Assembly (NCBI GenBank): GCA_028872645.1 | Contig: JAPKDK010000084.1 | Coordinates: 1-10,899 of the forward strand | Direction of reading: 5' to 3' | Source: Verrucomicrobiota bacterium | Lineage (GTDB): Bacteria > Verrucomicrobiota > Verrucomicrobiia > Limisphaerales > UBA1100 | DNA length: 10,899 nucleotides | In this document: piece after piece, positions 1-6,719 of the stretch | How the letters are laid out: each line of letters opens with the position of its first letter | How positions within the stretch are numbered: the first letter of the stretch is position 1 | Made by a program: the position numbers and the translations under genes | The notes under the pieces: model-generated | What the model saw: only the letters and a program-made list of their open reading frames with translations | What the model was told of the DNA's origin: nothing | Databases searched by the model: none

Positions 1-625
1 TACTGTGACCGATGGGTTCGGCGCTGTCGCGGCAGAGCCAGCGGGATTGGAATCCGGCGGCTTGCGCTCCGTGGTGGTCCTCATTTTCGCTGTCGCCCAC
101 GTGGAGGATTTGTCTGGGTGGCAATTGCAACGCCTCGGCGGCGGCTTGGAAAATTTCCGGCGCGGGCTTCGCATGCCCCAGCTCGGCGGAAACTAGAATG
201 GCTTCAAACTCATTCGCAAGCTCCAACGATTCCAGCAACGGACTCAAGCGATCGTCCCAATTGGAAATCACCGCCAACCGCGTGCCGCGTTTGCGCAGCG
301 CGGCAATCGTCGGCAGCACGTCATCGAAAATACGCCATGGCTTGGGCGTGCCGAAGGCGTGATAAATTTCATCAAAAAAACTTTGGCTCGGCAATGTGGT
401 CGTGAGGCCCGCAAACGTCGTATCCACCATCGCGGCCCAACCGGCCTTGGTGTATTCGAATTCACCGCGCTGCCGCCACGCCTCGACAAAGCGTTGGGTG
501 ATTTCTTCCGGCGCGGCATCCACGCCGTGGCGCGAGGACACTTCGGCGTAGGCGTGGCCCACCGAAGGCCACGGCTCGATGAGCGTGCCGCCCACGTCAA
601 AGGTTATGGCTGCGACATTTCCCAT
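1..625 (-). CDS. HAD-superfamily hydrolase, REG-2/HDHD3-like (partial, 3' end outside window)
   Basis: The frame is open from an ATG at 625 to the window edge: 208 residues, so perhaps 20-30 C-terminal residues are missing if it has the usual family length. The HAD motifs are in order. Motif I is FDVGGTL (9-15) with nucleophile Asp10, motif II is SNWDDRL (121-127), motif III is Lys153 in GHAKPAPEIF, and motif IV is GDSENED (177-183). The region between motifs I and II is a C1-type helical cap, as in subfamily IA. The residue two after the nucleophile is Gly12 rather than the usual acid/base Asp, as in some members of this branch, so classical phosphatase chemistry is uncertain. The start lies 22 bases inside the end of folC, suggesting translational coupling as the last visible gene of the operon. 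Substrate unknown. The family call is firm; the REG-2-like subgroup is less so. Confidence 0.85.
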   Translation of the reverse strand, partial: MGNVAAITFDVGGTLIEPWPSVGHAYAEVSSRHGVDAAPEEITQRFVEAWRQRGEFEYTKAGWAAMVDTTFAGLTTTLPSQSFFDEIYHAFGTPKPWRIFDDVLPTIAALRKRGTRLAVISNWDDRLSPLLESLELANEFEAILVSAELGHAKPAPEIFQAAAEALQLPPRQILHVGDSENEDHHGAQAAGFQSRWLCRDSAEPIGHS

Positions 626-1836
626 TCGTTCAAATCCCGTTCCTCCACGGCTCCGGCGAGCTCCAGCAATTTCATCGCCTCGCCCAATAAATAAATGGAA
701 CCGGTGATGAGGACGAAGTCATCCTTTACCGCAGCATTCAATCCGTCTTCCAATGAATCAACGGCGATGACTTCGCAATCGTTTTGCTGTCGACAAGCGT
801 TGGCCAATTCGTCCGGCGGCAAAGTGCGTTCGCTGCTGACGGGAACACAAATAATGCGCCCCGCCAGCGGTGCAAGAATGGCGACCATTTCTTCCCAGTT
901 TTTATCGGCCAACACGCCGAGCAACAATGTGGGCCGCTGCCCCGAATTCAGCTCGCCCAAAACTCCGCGCAACGCCTCGGCGCTGGCGGGGTTGTGGACG
1001 GCATCGAGCAACAGTTTGCGTCCATCGCGTTCAAACATTTGCGCGCGGCCGGGCCAATGGACTTTGGCGAGGCCGATTTCGATGGAATCAATTTTTACTG
1101 GCAATGCGTTTTGCAACGCTTCCACGGTAGCGGCGGCGAGGGCGGCGTTTTGGCGTTGGTGTTTTCCGGCGAGAGCGGTGGGGTATTCGGCGTCCACGAA
1201 AGTGATGGGGCCGGTTTGTTCGAGCACGGTTCGCGCCTCCAGCAGCTGTTGCGCGCTGAGGGCGAGGATGCCTTGCTTGAGGATGCCGGCTTTTTCGATG
1301 GCGATTTGGGCGAGGGTTTCGCCGAGGTATTGTTGGTGGTCAAGCGCGATGGGGGTGATCACCGTGGCGATAGGAATCACGATGTTGGTGGCATCGAGGC
1401 GACCGCCGAGGCCGGTTTCGAGCAGGACGATGTCGCATTGCGCGCGTGCAAAATGTTCGAGGGCCATCACGGTGATGACTTCAAAAAAGGTGGGTGGTTG
1501 CTCTGCGGGAAATTGACGGAGCAATGCCTGCATACATTCGGTGAGGCGCACGACTTCTGGCTCGGCGATGAGTTTGCGGTTCACTTGGATGCGTTCGCGG
1601 AAGCTGACGAGATGCGGCGAGGTGAACAGGCCCGTTTTGTATCCGGCGGCGCGGTAGATGCTTTCGAGCATTGCGCACACGGAACCTTTGCCGTTGGTGC
1701 CGGCGACGTGGATGATTTTTAGCGACTGATGCGGATTGCCTGCACGCGCGGCGAGTTTGCACGGATTTTCCAATCCCAGCTTAGAGCCGAGCAGTCGTAG
1801 CTCGTATAGCCAATCGATGGCCTCTTGGTAGGTCAC
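604..1836 (-). CDS. folC: Bifunctional dihydrofolate synthase / folylpolyglutamate synthase
   Basis: This cytosolic ATP-dependent ligase of the Mur ligase superfamily joins glutamate to dihydropteroate and then extends the polyglutamate tail of folates. The 410-residue product is close to the usual ~420. Visible motifs are the P-loop GTNGKGS (46-52), TSPHL (72-76), TFFEVIT (116-122), ETGLGGRLDATN (140-151), ITPIALDH with LGET (160-174) and EKAGILK (181-187), whose first Lys is the carbamylated residue in the family. They are followed by HQRQNAALAA and the C-terminal-domain motif DAVHNPASAEAL. The start is GTG at 1836, only 2 bases after the pyrG stop and with no Shine-Dalgarno, so translation is probably coupled to pyrG. 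Whether it has both activities or only the polyglutamate one cannot be read from sequence. folP is not in the window. Confidence 0.95.
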   Translation of the reverse strand: MTYQEAIDWLYELRLLGSKLGLENPCKLAARAGNPHQSLKIIHVAGTNGKGSVCAMLESIYRAAGYKTGLFTSPHLVSFRERIQVNRKLIAEPEVVRLTECMQALLRQFPAEQPPTFFEVITVMALEHFARAQCDIVLLETGLGGRLDATNIVIPIATVITPIALDHQQYLGETLAQIAIEKAGILKQGILALSAQQLLEARTVLEQTGPITFVDAEYPTALAGKHQRQNAALAAATVEALQNALPVKIDSIEIGLAKVHWPGRAQMFERDGRKLLLDAVHNPASAEALRGVLGELNSGQRPTLLLGVLADKNWEEMVAILAPLAGRIICVPVSSERTLPPDELANACRQQNDCEVIAVDSLEDGLNAAVKDDFVLITGSIYLLGEAMKLLELAGAVEERDLNEWEMSQP

Positions 1837-1838
1837 GG

Positions 1839-3446
1839 CTAGTTGCCGTTGGCGTGTTCGTGGGCAGCTTTGATGAAGCCAGCGAAGAGGGGGTGGGCTT
1901 GGACGGGTTTGCTGCGGAATTCAGGGTGCGACTGCGTGGCTATAAAATAGGGGTGACCTTTCAACTCAATGAGTTCCACAAGGTTGCCGTCGGGCGAGGT
2001 GCCGCTGAAGACGAAGTCTTTGGATTCAAATTGTTCGCGATAGGCGTTGTTGAATTCGTAACGGTGACGGTGGCGTTCGCTGATGTCCTCGGTGCCGTAG
2101 AGTTTGGCGGCTTTGCTGCCGGAAGTGAGTCGGCAAGGTTGCGCGCCGAGTCGCATTGTGCCGCCCAATTCGGTGACGTTTTGCTGCTCGTCGAGCAAGG
2201 CGATGATGGGGTGGGGCGTTTTGGGATTGAACTCCGCCGAGTGCGCGCCTTCCAATCCCAACGCGTTTCGGGCAAATTCGATGCAGGCGATTTGCATTCC
2301 GAGGCAGAGGCCAAGGTAGGGCAGGCCGTTTTCGCGCGCGTACTTGGCAGCCAATATTTTTCCTTCCACGCCGCGTTCGCCAAAGCCGCCGGGGACGAGC
2401 ACGCCGGAGAGTCCCTCGAGATGCGCCAGGCCGCCATTTTTTTCGATGTCCTCGGAATCCACACGCACGATTTCCACGGCGCAATCGTTAGCGCCGCCGG
2501 CGTGGGTGACGGCTTCGTACACGCTTTTGTACGCGTCCTGCAATTCAATGTACTTGCCGATGACTCCGATTTTGACTTTGTGCTTGGGCTTGATGATGCG
2601 ATTGATGACTGATTCCCAGCGGCTCATATCCGCGGGCGGCGTTTTGATGCCCAAATATTCGCAAACGAGTTCGTCCATTTTTTCGCGCTGGAGCATTAGC
2701 GGCACTTCGTAAATAGAATGTTCGACATCCATTTCTTCAATCACGGCCTCCACGGGGACGTTGCAGAAGAGGGAAATTTTTTGGCGCAGTTCGTCGTTAA
2801 GCGGCTTCTCAGTGCGGCACACGAGGATGTCCGGCAAGATGCCGATCTCACGCAGCTTGGCGACCGATTGCTGGGTGGGCTTGGTCTTCAGCTCACCGGC
2901 GGCTTTAATGAACGGCACGTAGGTGACATGCACAAAAATTGTGTTTCCACGGCCGTTCTCCAGCGCGAATTCGCGGATGGCTTCGAGGAACGGCAAGCCT
3001 TCAATGTCGCCGGTGGTGCCGCCGATTTCTGTGATGATGACGTCCGCGCCGCTTTTTTCCGCCACGGCGTGCACGCGTTTTTTAATTTCATCGGTCACGT
3101 GCGGAATCACCTGAACGGTCTTGCCTAGATAATCGCCGCGCCGTTCTTTTTCCAAAACCGTTTGGTACACGCGCCCGCTGGTGAGGTTATTAAATTGAGT
3201 GAGTTCGGAATTGGTGAAGCGCTCGTAATGGCCGAGATCGAGATCCGTCTCGGCGCCATCGTCCAGCACATAAACCTCGCCGTGCTGGAACGGGCTCATC
3301 GTGCCGGGGTCGACATTGAGATAAGGGTCAAACTTTTGCAGCGCCACTTTGAGGCCGCGGCTCTCTAGCAACGTGCCGAGCGAAGCCGCCGTGAGGCCCT
3401 TGCCTAGGGAACTCACCACGCCACCAGTTAAAAAAATAAATTTCAT
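1839..3446 (-). CDS. pyrG: CTP synthase (glutamine hydrolysing)
   Basis: Makes CTP from UTP, ATP and glutamine-derived ammonia, the last step of de novo pyrimidine nucleotide synthesis. The 535 residues match the family (about 535-545). The N-terminal synthase domain (about 1-270) opens with the ATP-binding GGVVSSLGKG (8-17), followed by KFDPYLNVDPGTMSPFQHGE (38-57) and EIGGTTGDIEG (140-150). The C-terminal class I glutamine amidotransferase domain carries VPGGFGERG (351-359), nucleophile Cys381 in GLCLGMQ, and the His507/Glu509 pair in QSHPEF. All three triad residues are present. The ATG at 3446 overlaps the kdsB stop in an ATGA tetranucleotide, so the genes are co-transcribed and probably translationally coupled. 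Its neighbour KdsB consumes CTP, which gives the pairing metabolic sense. Confidence 0.98.
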   Translation of the reverse strand: MKFIFLTGGVVSSLGKGLTAASLGTLLESRGLKVALQKFDPYLNVDPGTMSPFQHGEVYVLDDGAETDLDLGHYERFTNSELTQFNNLTSGRVYQTVLEKERRGDYLGKTVQVIPHVTDEIKKRVHAVAEKSGADVIITEIGGTTGDIEGLPFLEAIREFALENGRGNTIFVHVTYVPFIKAAGELKTKPTQQSVAKLREIGILPDILVCRTEKPLNDELRQKISLFCNVPVEAVIEEMDVEHSIYEVPLMLQREKMDELVCEYLGIKTPPADMSRWESVINRIIKPKHKVKIGVIGKYIELQDAYKSVYEAVTHAGGANDCAVEIVRVDSEDIEKNGGLAHLEGLSGVLVPGGFGERGVEGKILAAKYARENGLPYLGLCLGMQIACIEFARNALGLEGAHSAEFNPKTPHPIIALLDEQQNVTELGGTMRLGAQPCRLTSGSKAAKLYGTEDISERHRHRYEFNNAYREQFESKDFVFSGTSPDGNLVELIELKGHPYFIATQSHPEFRSKPVQAHPLFAGFIKAAHEHANGN

Positions 3447-4189
3447 TCGTTCAATTTTGCCAATAATGCCTCAACCCGCTGCACGTCCTCCGGCACGTCC
3501 ACGCCGATGGCGTCATAATCCACCTTGCACACGGCGATGGCAATTCCGTTTTCCAGCGCGCGCAGTTGCTCCAGCCGCTCGGCTTGCTCCAGCGGCGAGG
3601 GCGCGAAGCCCACTAATCGCTGCAACGTTTCGCGCCGGTACCCGTAAATGCCCAAGTGTTTCAAAAACGGAAAAGCCGACAACTGTTGGCTGGGGCTTTC
3701 CTCGGACAAATCGCGCAGGAACGGAATCGTTCGTCGCGAAAAATATAGTGCGCGACCAGTAGCGCTGACAACGACTTTCACCACATTGGGGTCTTCCAAC
3801 TCCAAAATGTTGTTCACAGCGGTGGCGGCGGTGGTCATTTCGGATTCATTCAGCGCGCTTGCCACGGCGTCAATCACCTCCGCCGCGATGAGCGGTTCGT
3901 CGCCCTGCACATTCACCACCGCATCGCAATCCAACCTCGCGGCCACTTCCGCGATGCGATCGGTGCCGCTGGGATGATCGGCGCGCGTCATTTCCACCAC
4001 ACAAAACTCAGCCGCGACTTTCGCGATGCGCTCATCGTCCGTAGCCACAACCACATCCGCCAGCGACGACGCCTCGCGGCAGCGCTCCACCACGTGCTGA
4101 ATCAGCAGCTTACCCGCAATCGGATGCAGCGGTTTACCCGGAAACCGAGTGGACGCGTACCGCGCGGGAATGATGCCGATGGTTTTCAT
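3443..4189 (-). CDS. kdsB: 3-deoxy-manno-octulosonate cytidylyltransferase (CMP-Kdo synthetase)
   Basis: Activates Kdo with CTP to CMP-Kdo in the cytosol, the donor for the Kdo residues joining lipid A to the core of lipopolysaccharide. The product is 248 residues, typical of KdsB. Motifs include IPARYASTRFPGKPL (7-21) at the nucleotide-binding N-terminus, then VVVATDDERI, HPSGTDRIAEVA, VVNVQGDEPLI with the metal-binding Asp, YFSRRTIPF, LGIYGYRRETL and SPLEQAERLEQLRALENG. I chose the ATG at 4189, which forms a 4-base ATGA overlap with the upstream phosphatase stop. The longer frame to 4207 would need a TTG inside that gene and adds six residues unlike the family start. Its own stop overlaps the pyrG start in the same way. 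Confidence 0.96.
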   Translation of the reverse strand: MKTIGIIPARYASTRFPGKPLHPIAGKLLIQHVVERCREASSLADVVVATDDERIAKVAAEFCVVEMTRADHPSGTDRIAEVAARLDCDAVVNVQGDEPLIAAEVIDAVASALNESEMTTAATAVNNILELEDPNVVKVVVSATGRALYFSRRTIPFLRDLSEESPSQQLSAFPFLKHLGIYGYRRETLQRLVGFAPSPLEQAERLEQLRALENGIAIAVCKVDYDAIGVDVPEDVQRVEALLAKLNE

Positions 4190-4731
4190 TGGTCGTTCAA
4201 AATCCAATCCGCCGCGGCGCCGATGTCGTCCACGATGGTGGCGGGGGCTACGGTGGTAGGGTCGGATTTTTCCAGTTCAGCGCCATAGCCGGTGCGGACT
4301 AGGATGCTCTTTTTGACGCCGGCATTCCAGCCGCATTGGAGGTCAGCGATTTTGTCGCCGACCATGTAACTTTGGGCGAGGTCGATGCCGAATTCAGCGG
4401 CGGCGTCCTGCAAAAATTTTGGGCTAGGCTTGCGCCCGGGACTTTCGTCCTCGGGCGATTCGGAAGCGAAATAAATTTTCTCAAACCGCACGCCATCGGC
4501 TTTCAGCTCCGTAACCATTTTGTCATTCACTGCGTGCATATCGGTCTCTTTATAATAGCCGCGCCCAATACCGGACTGGTTGGTGACGATGAAAAGCGCG
4601 AAGCCCGCTTCCATCAACCGCCGCAGCGCGAGGCCCGTGCCCGGGATGATTTCCAGTTGGTCGGGGTCGTGGAGGTAATGCCGCTCGATGTTGAGCGTGC
4701 CATCGCGGTCGAGGAAAACAGCGCGCTTCAT
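4186..4731 (-). CDS. gmhB: D-glycero-D-manno-heptose 1,7-bisphosphate 7-phosphatase-like HAD phosphatase
   Basis: Removes the 7-phosphate from heptose 1,7-bisphosphate, between the HldA kinase step and nucleotidyl transfer, in ADP-heptose synthesis for the lipopolysaccharide core. The 181-residue size fits. Motif I is FLDRDGTLN (6-14) with Asp8 and Asp10. Motif II is TNQSGIGRG (50-58), the catalytic Lys is K101 in GRKP, and motif IV is GDKIAD (125-130). Characterised GmhB proteins have a zinc loop of the form C-P-H...C-x-C just before the RKP. Here that stretch reads ASESPEDESPGRKP, with no Cys or His, so the structural zinc site appears to be absent. The gene lies 18 bases after hldA and overlaps kdsB by 4 bases, which supports the heptose assignment over a histidinol-phosphatase role. 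Confidence 0.9.
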   Translation of the reverse strand: MKRAVFLDRDGTLNIERHYLHDPDQLEIIPGTGLALRRLMEAGFALFIVTNQSGIGRGYYKETDMHAVNDKMVTELKADGVRFEKIYFASESPEDESPGRKPSPKFLQDAAAEFGIDLAQSYMVGDKIADLQCGWNAGVKKSILVRTGYGAELEKSDPTTVAPATIVDDIGAAADWILNDQ

Positions 4732-4749
4732 CGGCCGATGGCGCGTGGG

Positions 4750-5736
4750 TTAAGCATAAAAACTCCCGCTCAATTCCCGTGGCGTGACCACCGCCGTGCC
4801 CATCTTGCCGACGACCACTCCGGCGGCGTGATTGGAGAACACCGCCGCCTCGGCAGGCGATGCGCCGGCGGCGATAGCGAGGGTGAAGCTGGCGATGACC
4901 GTGTCGCCCGCACCGGAGACGTCGTAAATTTCCTGCGCCACCGTCGGAATAAGCGTAGGCTTTTCGCCGCGCGGACAAAGCAACATTCCGTGTTCGCTGA
5001 GAGTCACGAGCATAATGGCCGGCTCGAATTTTTCCTGCACGGCAGCGACGGCGGCGTTAAGGTTGGCCTCGGTGGCTTCATCGGGCAAACCGGCGAGCGC
5101 GAAAAGCTCGCCGCGGTTCGGCGTGATGAGCGACATTGCAGCGAGATCTAGCTGATGCGCGGGCTTCGGATCGAAGCTCAGCCAAATGCCGCGCGGCTTG
5201 CACAGTTCGCGCAGGCCATCGAGGAGATCCTGCGTCACCGCGCCTTTGCTGTAATCGCAAATGATCACTGCGTGCGTGCTGTCCAGTTCCGCTTCAACCG
5301 CGCCGAGCATCCGCTTGGTCACGCGCGGTTCTGCGGCGTCATTCGTCTCGCGATCCACGCGCAGCATTTGCTGCTGATGCGCGATTACACGCGTCTTACG
5401 CGTCGTCATCCGCGAGGCGGAGGCGATCAAGCCGCTGCTGTCCACGCTGGCATCCTTCAGCAATTGCTTGAGCATTTTAGCGCCGTCATCCTTGCCCACC
5501 AATCCATACAAGCCCACATCCGCGCCGAGCGCCGTGAGATTGCGCGCCACGTTTGCCGCGCCGCCGGGCATAAACGTTTCGCTTTGAAATTCCACCACCG
5601 GCACCGGCGCTTCCGGCGAGATGCGCTTCACGCGCCCCCACAGAAACTGGTCCAGCATTACATCGCCCACCACCAGCACCCGACTCTTCGTCGCTGCCCG
5701 CAGCAAGCCCTTCACGCGTTTTACGGTTACACTCAT
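4750..5736 (-). CDS. hldA: D-glycero-beta-D-manno-heptose 7-phosphate kinase (PfkB family, stand-alone)
   Basis: Phosphorylates heptose 7-phosphate at C1 with ATP, the first committed kinase step of ADP-heptose synthesis. The 328 residues correspond to the kinase half of bifunctional HldE. The C-terminal nucleotidyltransferase domain is absent, so a separate adenylyltransferase (hldC) must be encoded elsewhere. Visible motifs are VVGDVMLDQFLWG (22-34), ISPEAPVPVV (39-48), PGGAANVA (57-64), TTRKTRVIAHQQQMLRVDRE (111-130, strongly HldE-like), SFDPKP (187-192), TPNRGE (205-210) and DVSGAGDT (272-279) with the catalytic-base Asp278. It starts with ATG at 5736, appears to lead the operon, and is followed by gmhB after 18 bases. 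Confidence 0.95.
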   Translation of the reverse strand: MSVTVKRVKGLLRAATKSRVLVVGDVMLDQFLWGRVKRISPEAPVPVVEFQSETFMPGGAANVARNLTALGADVGLYGLVGKDDGAKMLKQLLKDASVDSSGLIASASRMTTRKTRVIAHQQQMLRVDRETNDAAEPRVTKRMLGAVEAELDSTHAVIICDYSKGAVTQDLLDGLRELCKPRGIWLSFDPKPAHQLDLAAMSLITPNRGELFALAGLPDEATEANLNAAVAAVQEKFEPAIMLVTLSEHGMLLCPRGEKPTLIPTVAQEIYDVSGAGDTVIASFTLAIAAGASPAEAAVFSNHAAGVVVGKMGTAVVTPRELSGSFYA

Positions 5737-5767
5737 TGCACTTCAAAAATCACAAACTGACCCGCCG

Positions 5768-5797
5768 ATAAATCGTCAAAACTCAGCCGAAGGTCAA
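5768..5797 (-). promoter_or_regulatory. Possible sigma-70-type promoter for the hldA operon
   Basis: Upstream of hldA on the minus strand there is TTGACC (5797-5792), an 18-base spacer, then ATTTAT (5773-5768). This would place transcription start near 5761 and give a leader of about 25 bases. It is the best match in the 96-base gap after thiG, and no terminator is visible in that gap. Readthrough from thiG therefore remains possible. The -10 match is weak, so this is a candidate only. Confidence 0.35.
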
Positions 5798-5832
5798 CCC
5801 CACTCTGTGCTCTGATTGGATTTTTATTAAAT

Positions 5833-6627
5833 TCAGGATTTCTCCTGCTCCAAAAACCCGGTTAACGGGCTCGTCGCATTCGCCGATTCGCTCGTCTCGC
5901 CGAGGCCGATTTCGTAGGCCATTCGGCCTGCTTCGGTGGCTTTGGCAAAGGCACGGGCCATTCGGCAGGGATCGTCGCTCACCGCGATGGCGGTGTTGAC
6001 GAGCACGGCGTCTGCTCCCAGTTCCATCGCTTCGGCTGCGTGGCTGGGCGCGCCAAGGCCAGCATCGACCACTACCGGCACGGTGGCTTGGTCGACGATG
6101 ATTCGGATTTGGTCGCGGGTTTGCACACCGCCATTGCTGCCGATGGGCGCGCCGAGCGGCATCACCGTGGCACAGCCGACTTCCTGCAAACGCTTGGCGA
6201 TGACGGGGTCGGCGTTTATATAAGGCAACACCGTGAACCCTTCGCGCACAAGTTGCTTCGCCGCCGCGAGCGTCTCCACGGGGTCGGGCAGCAGGTAGCG
6301 CGGGTCGGGGTGAATCTCCAGCTTCACCCACTTCGGCAAACCCGCCGCCGCCGCCAACCGTGCCATCCGCACCGCCTCATCGGCATTCATCGCACCGCTC
6401 GTATTCGGCAATAGTAAAAATTTTTCGGGGTCAATGAATTCCAGAATATTGGCGAAAGGATCATTCTCACCGCTCAAATCCGCCCGCCGCAGAGCCACCG
6501 TCACCATCTCGGCCCCGCTCGCCTCCAACGCCGCACGCATCAACTCCGGCGACGCAAACTTCCCCGTCCCCAAAATCAGCCGCGAGGAAAATTCACGGCC
6601 CGCAATCGTCAAAGGCAAAACAGGCAC
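5833..6627 (-). CDS. thiG: Thiazole synthase
   Basis: Forms the thiazole phosphate moiety of thiamine from 1-deoxy-xylulose 5-phosphate, dehydroglycine and the sulfur carrier ThiS-thiocarboxylate. It is a cytosolic TIM-barrel enzyme. The 264 residues are normal. Motifs are LTIAGREFSSRLILGTGKF (5-23), LLPNTSGAMNADEAVRMARL (72-91), WVKLEIHPD (100-108) with Schiff-base Lys102, PLGAPIGSNGG (157-167), VDAGLGAPSHAAEAMELG (187-204) and VNTAIA (210-215). The start is GTG at 6627. An in-frame TAA lies 9 bases upstream (6639-6637), so no earlier start is possible. No thiS, thiF, thiH or thiO lies beside it, and I see no TPP riboswitch in the 92 bases upstream. It may be transcribed with the hldA operon or alone. 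Confidence 0.97.
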   Translation of the reverse strand: MPVLPLTIAGREFSSRLILGTGKFASPELMRAALEASGAEMVTVALRRADLSGENDPFANILEFIDPEKFLLLPNTSGAMNADEAVRMARLAAAAGLPKWVKLEIHPDPRYLLPDPVETLAAAKQLVREGFTVLPYINADPVIAKRLQEVGCATVMPLGAPIGSNGGVQTRDQIRIIVDQATVPVVVDAGLGAPSHAAEAMELGADAVLVNTAIAVSDDPCRMARAFAKATEAGRMAYEIGLGETSESANATSPLTGFLEQEKS

Positions 6628-6719
6628 GCGCCCAACTTACGCCGCAGCGGCTAAGGCGTCGAGGATGTCTTGGATTTCCCTCGCCCAAAATTTTGCTTTG
6701 GCCCATCCTCGTCCCGCAA

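Noticed and set aside
784..1722. 312-codon plus-strand open frame opposite folC
   Set aside because: It is antisense to a fully motif-complete folC. Long antisense frames are common in GC-rich genes, and the translation shows no recognisable family.
1854..2612. 252-codon plus-strand open frame opposite the pyrG amidotransferase domain
   Set aside because: It is antisense to pyrG, whose catalytic triad lies on the minus strand. It has no independent start signal or domain.
4190..4207. Six-residue N-terminal extension of kdsB from a TTG start
   Set aside because: The ATG at 4189 gives the normal KdsB start and an ATGA overlap with the upstream stop. The extension matches nothing in the family.
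6693..6719. Nine-residue N-terminal extension of the aminotransferase from a TTG start
   Set aside because: A TTG start with no Shine-Dalgarno is less likely than the in-frame ATG at 6720, and the extra residues are not family-like.
6628..6719. TPP riboswitch upstream of thiG
   Set aside because: Neither strand shows the conserved CTGAGA and CTGATnTGGnTAATnCCAGCG-type elements, and the gap is too short and unstructured.
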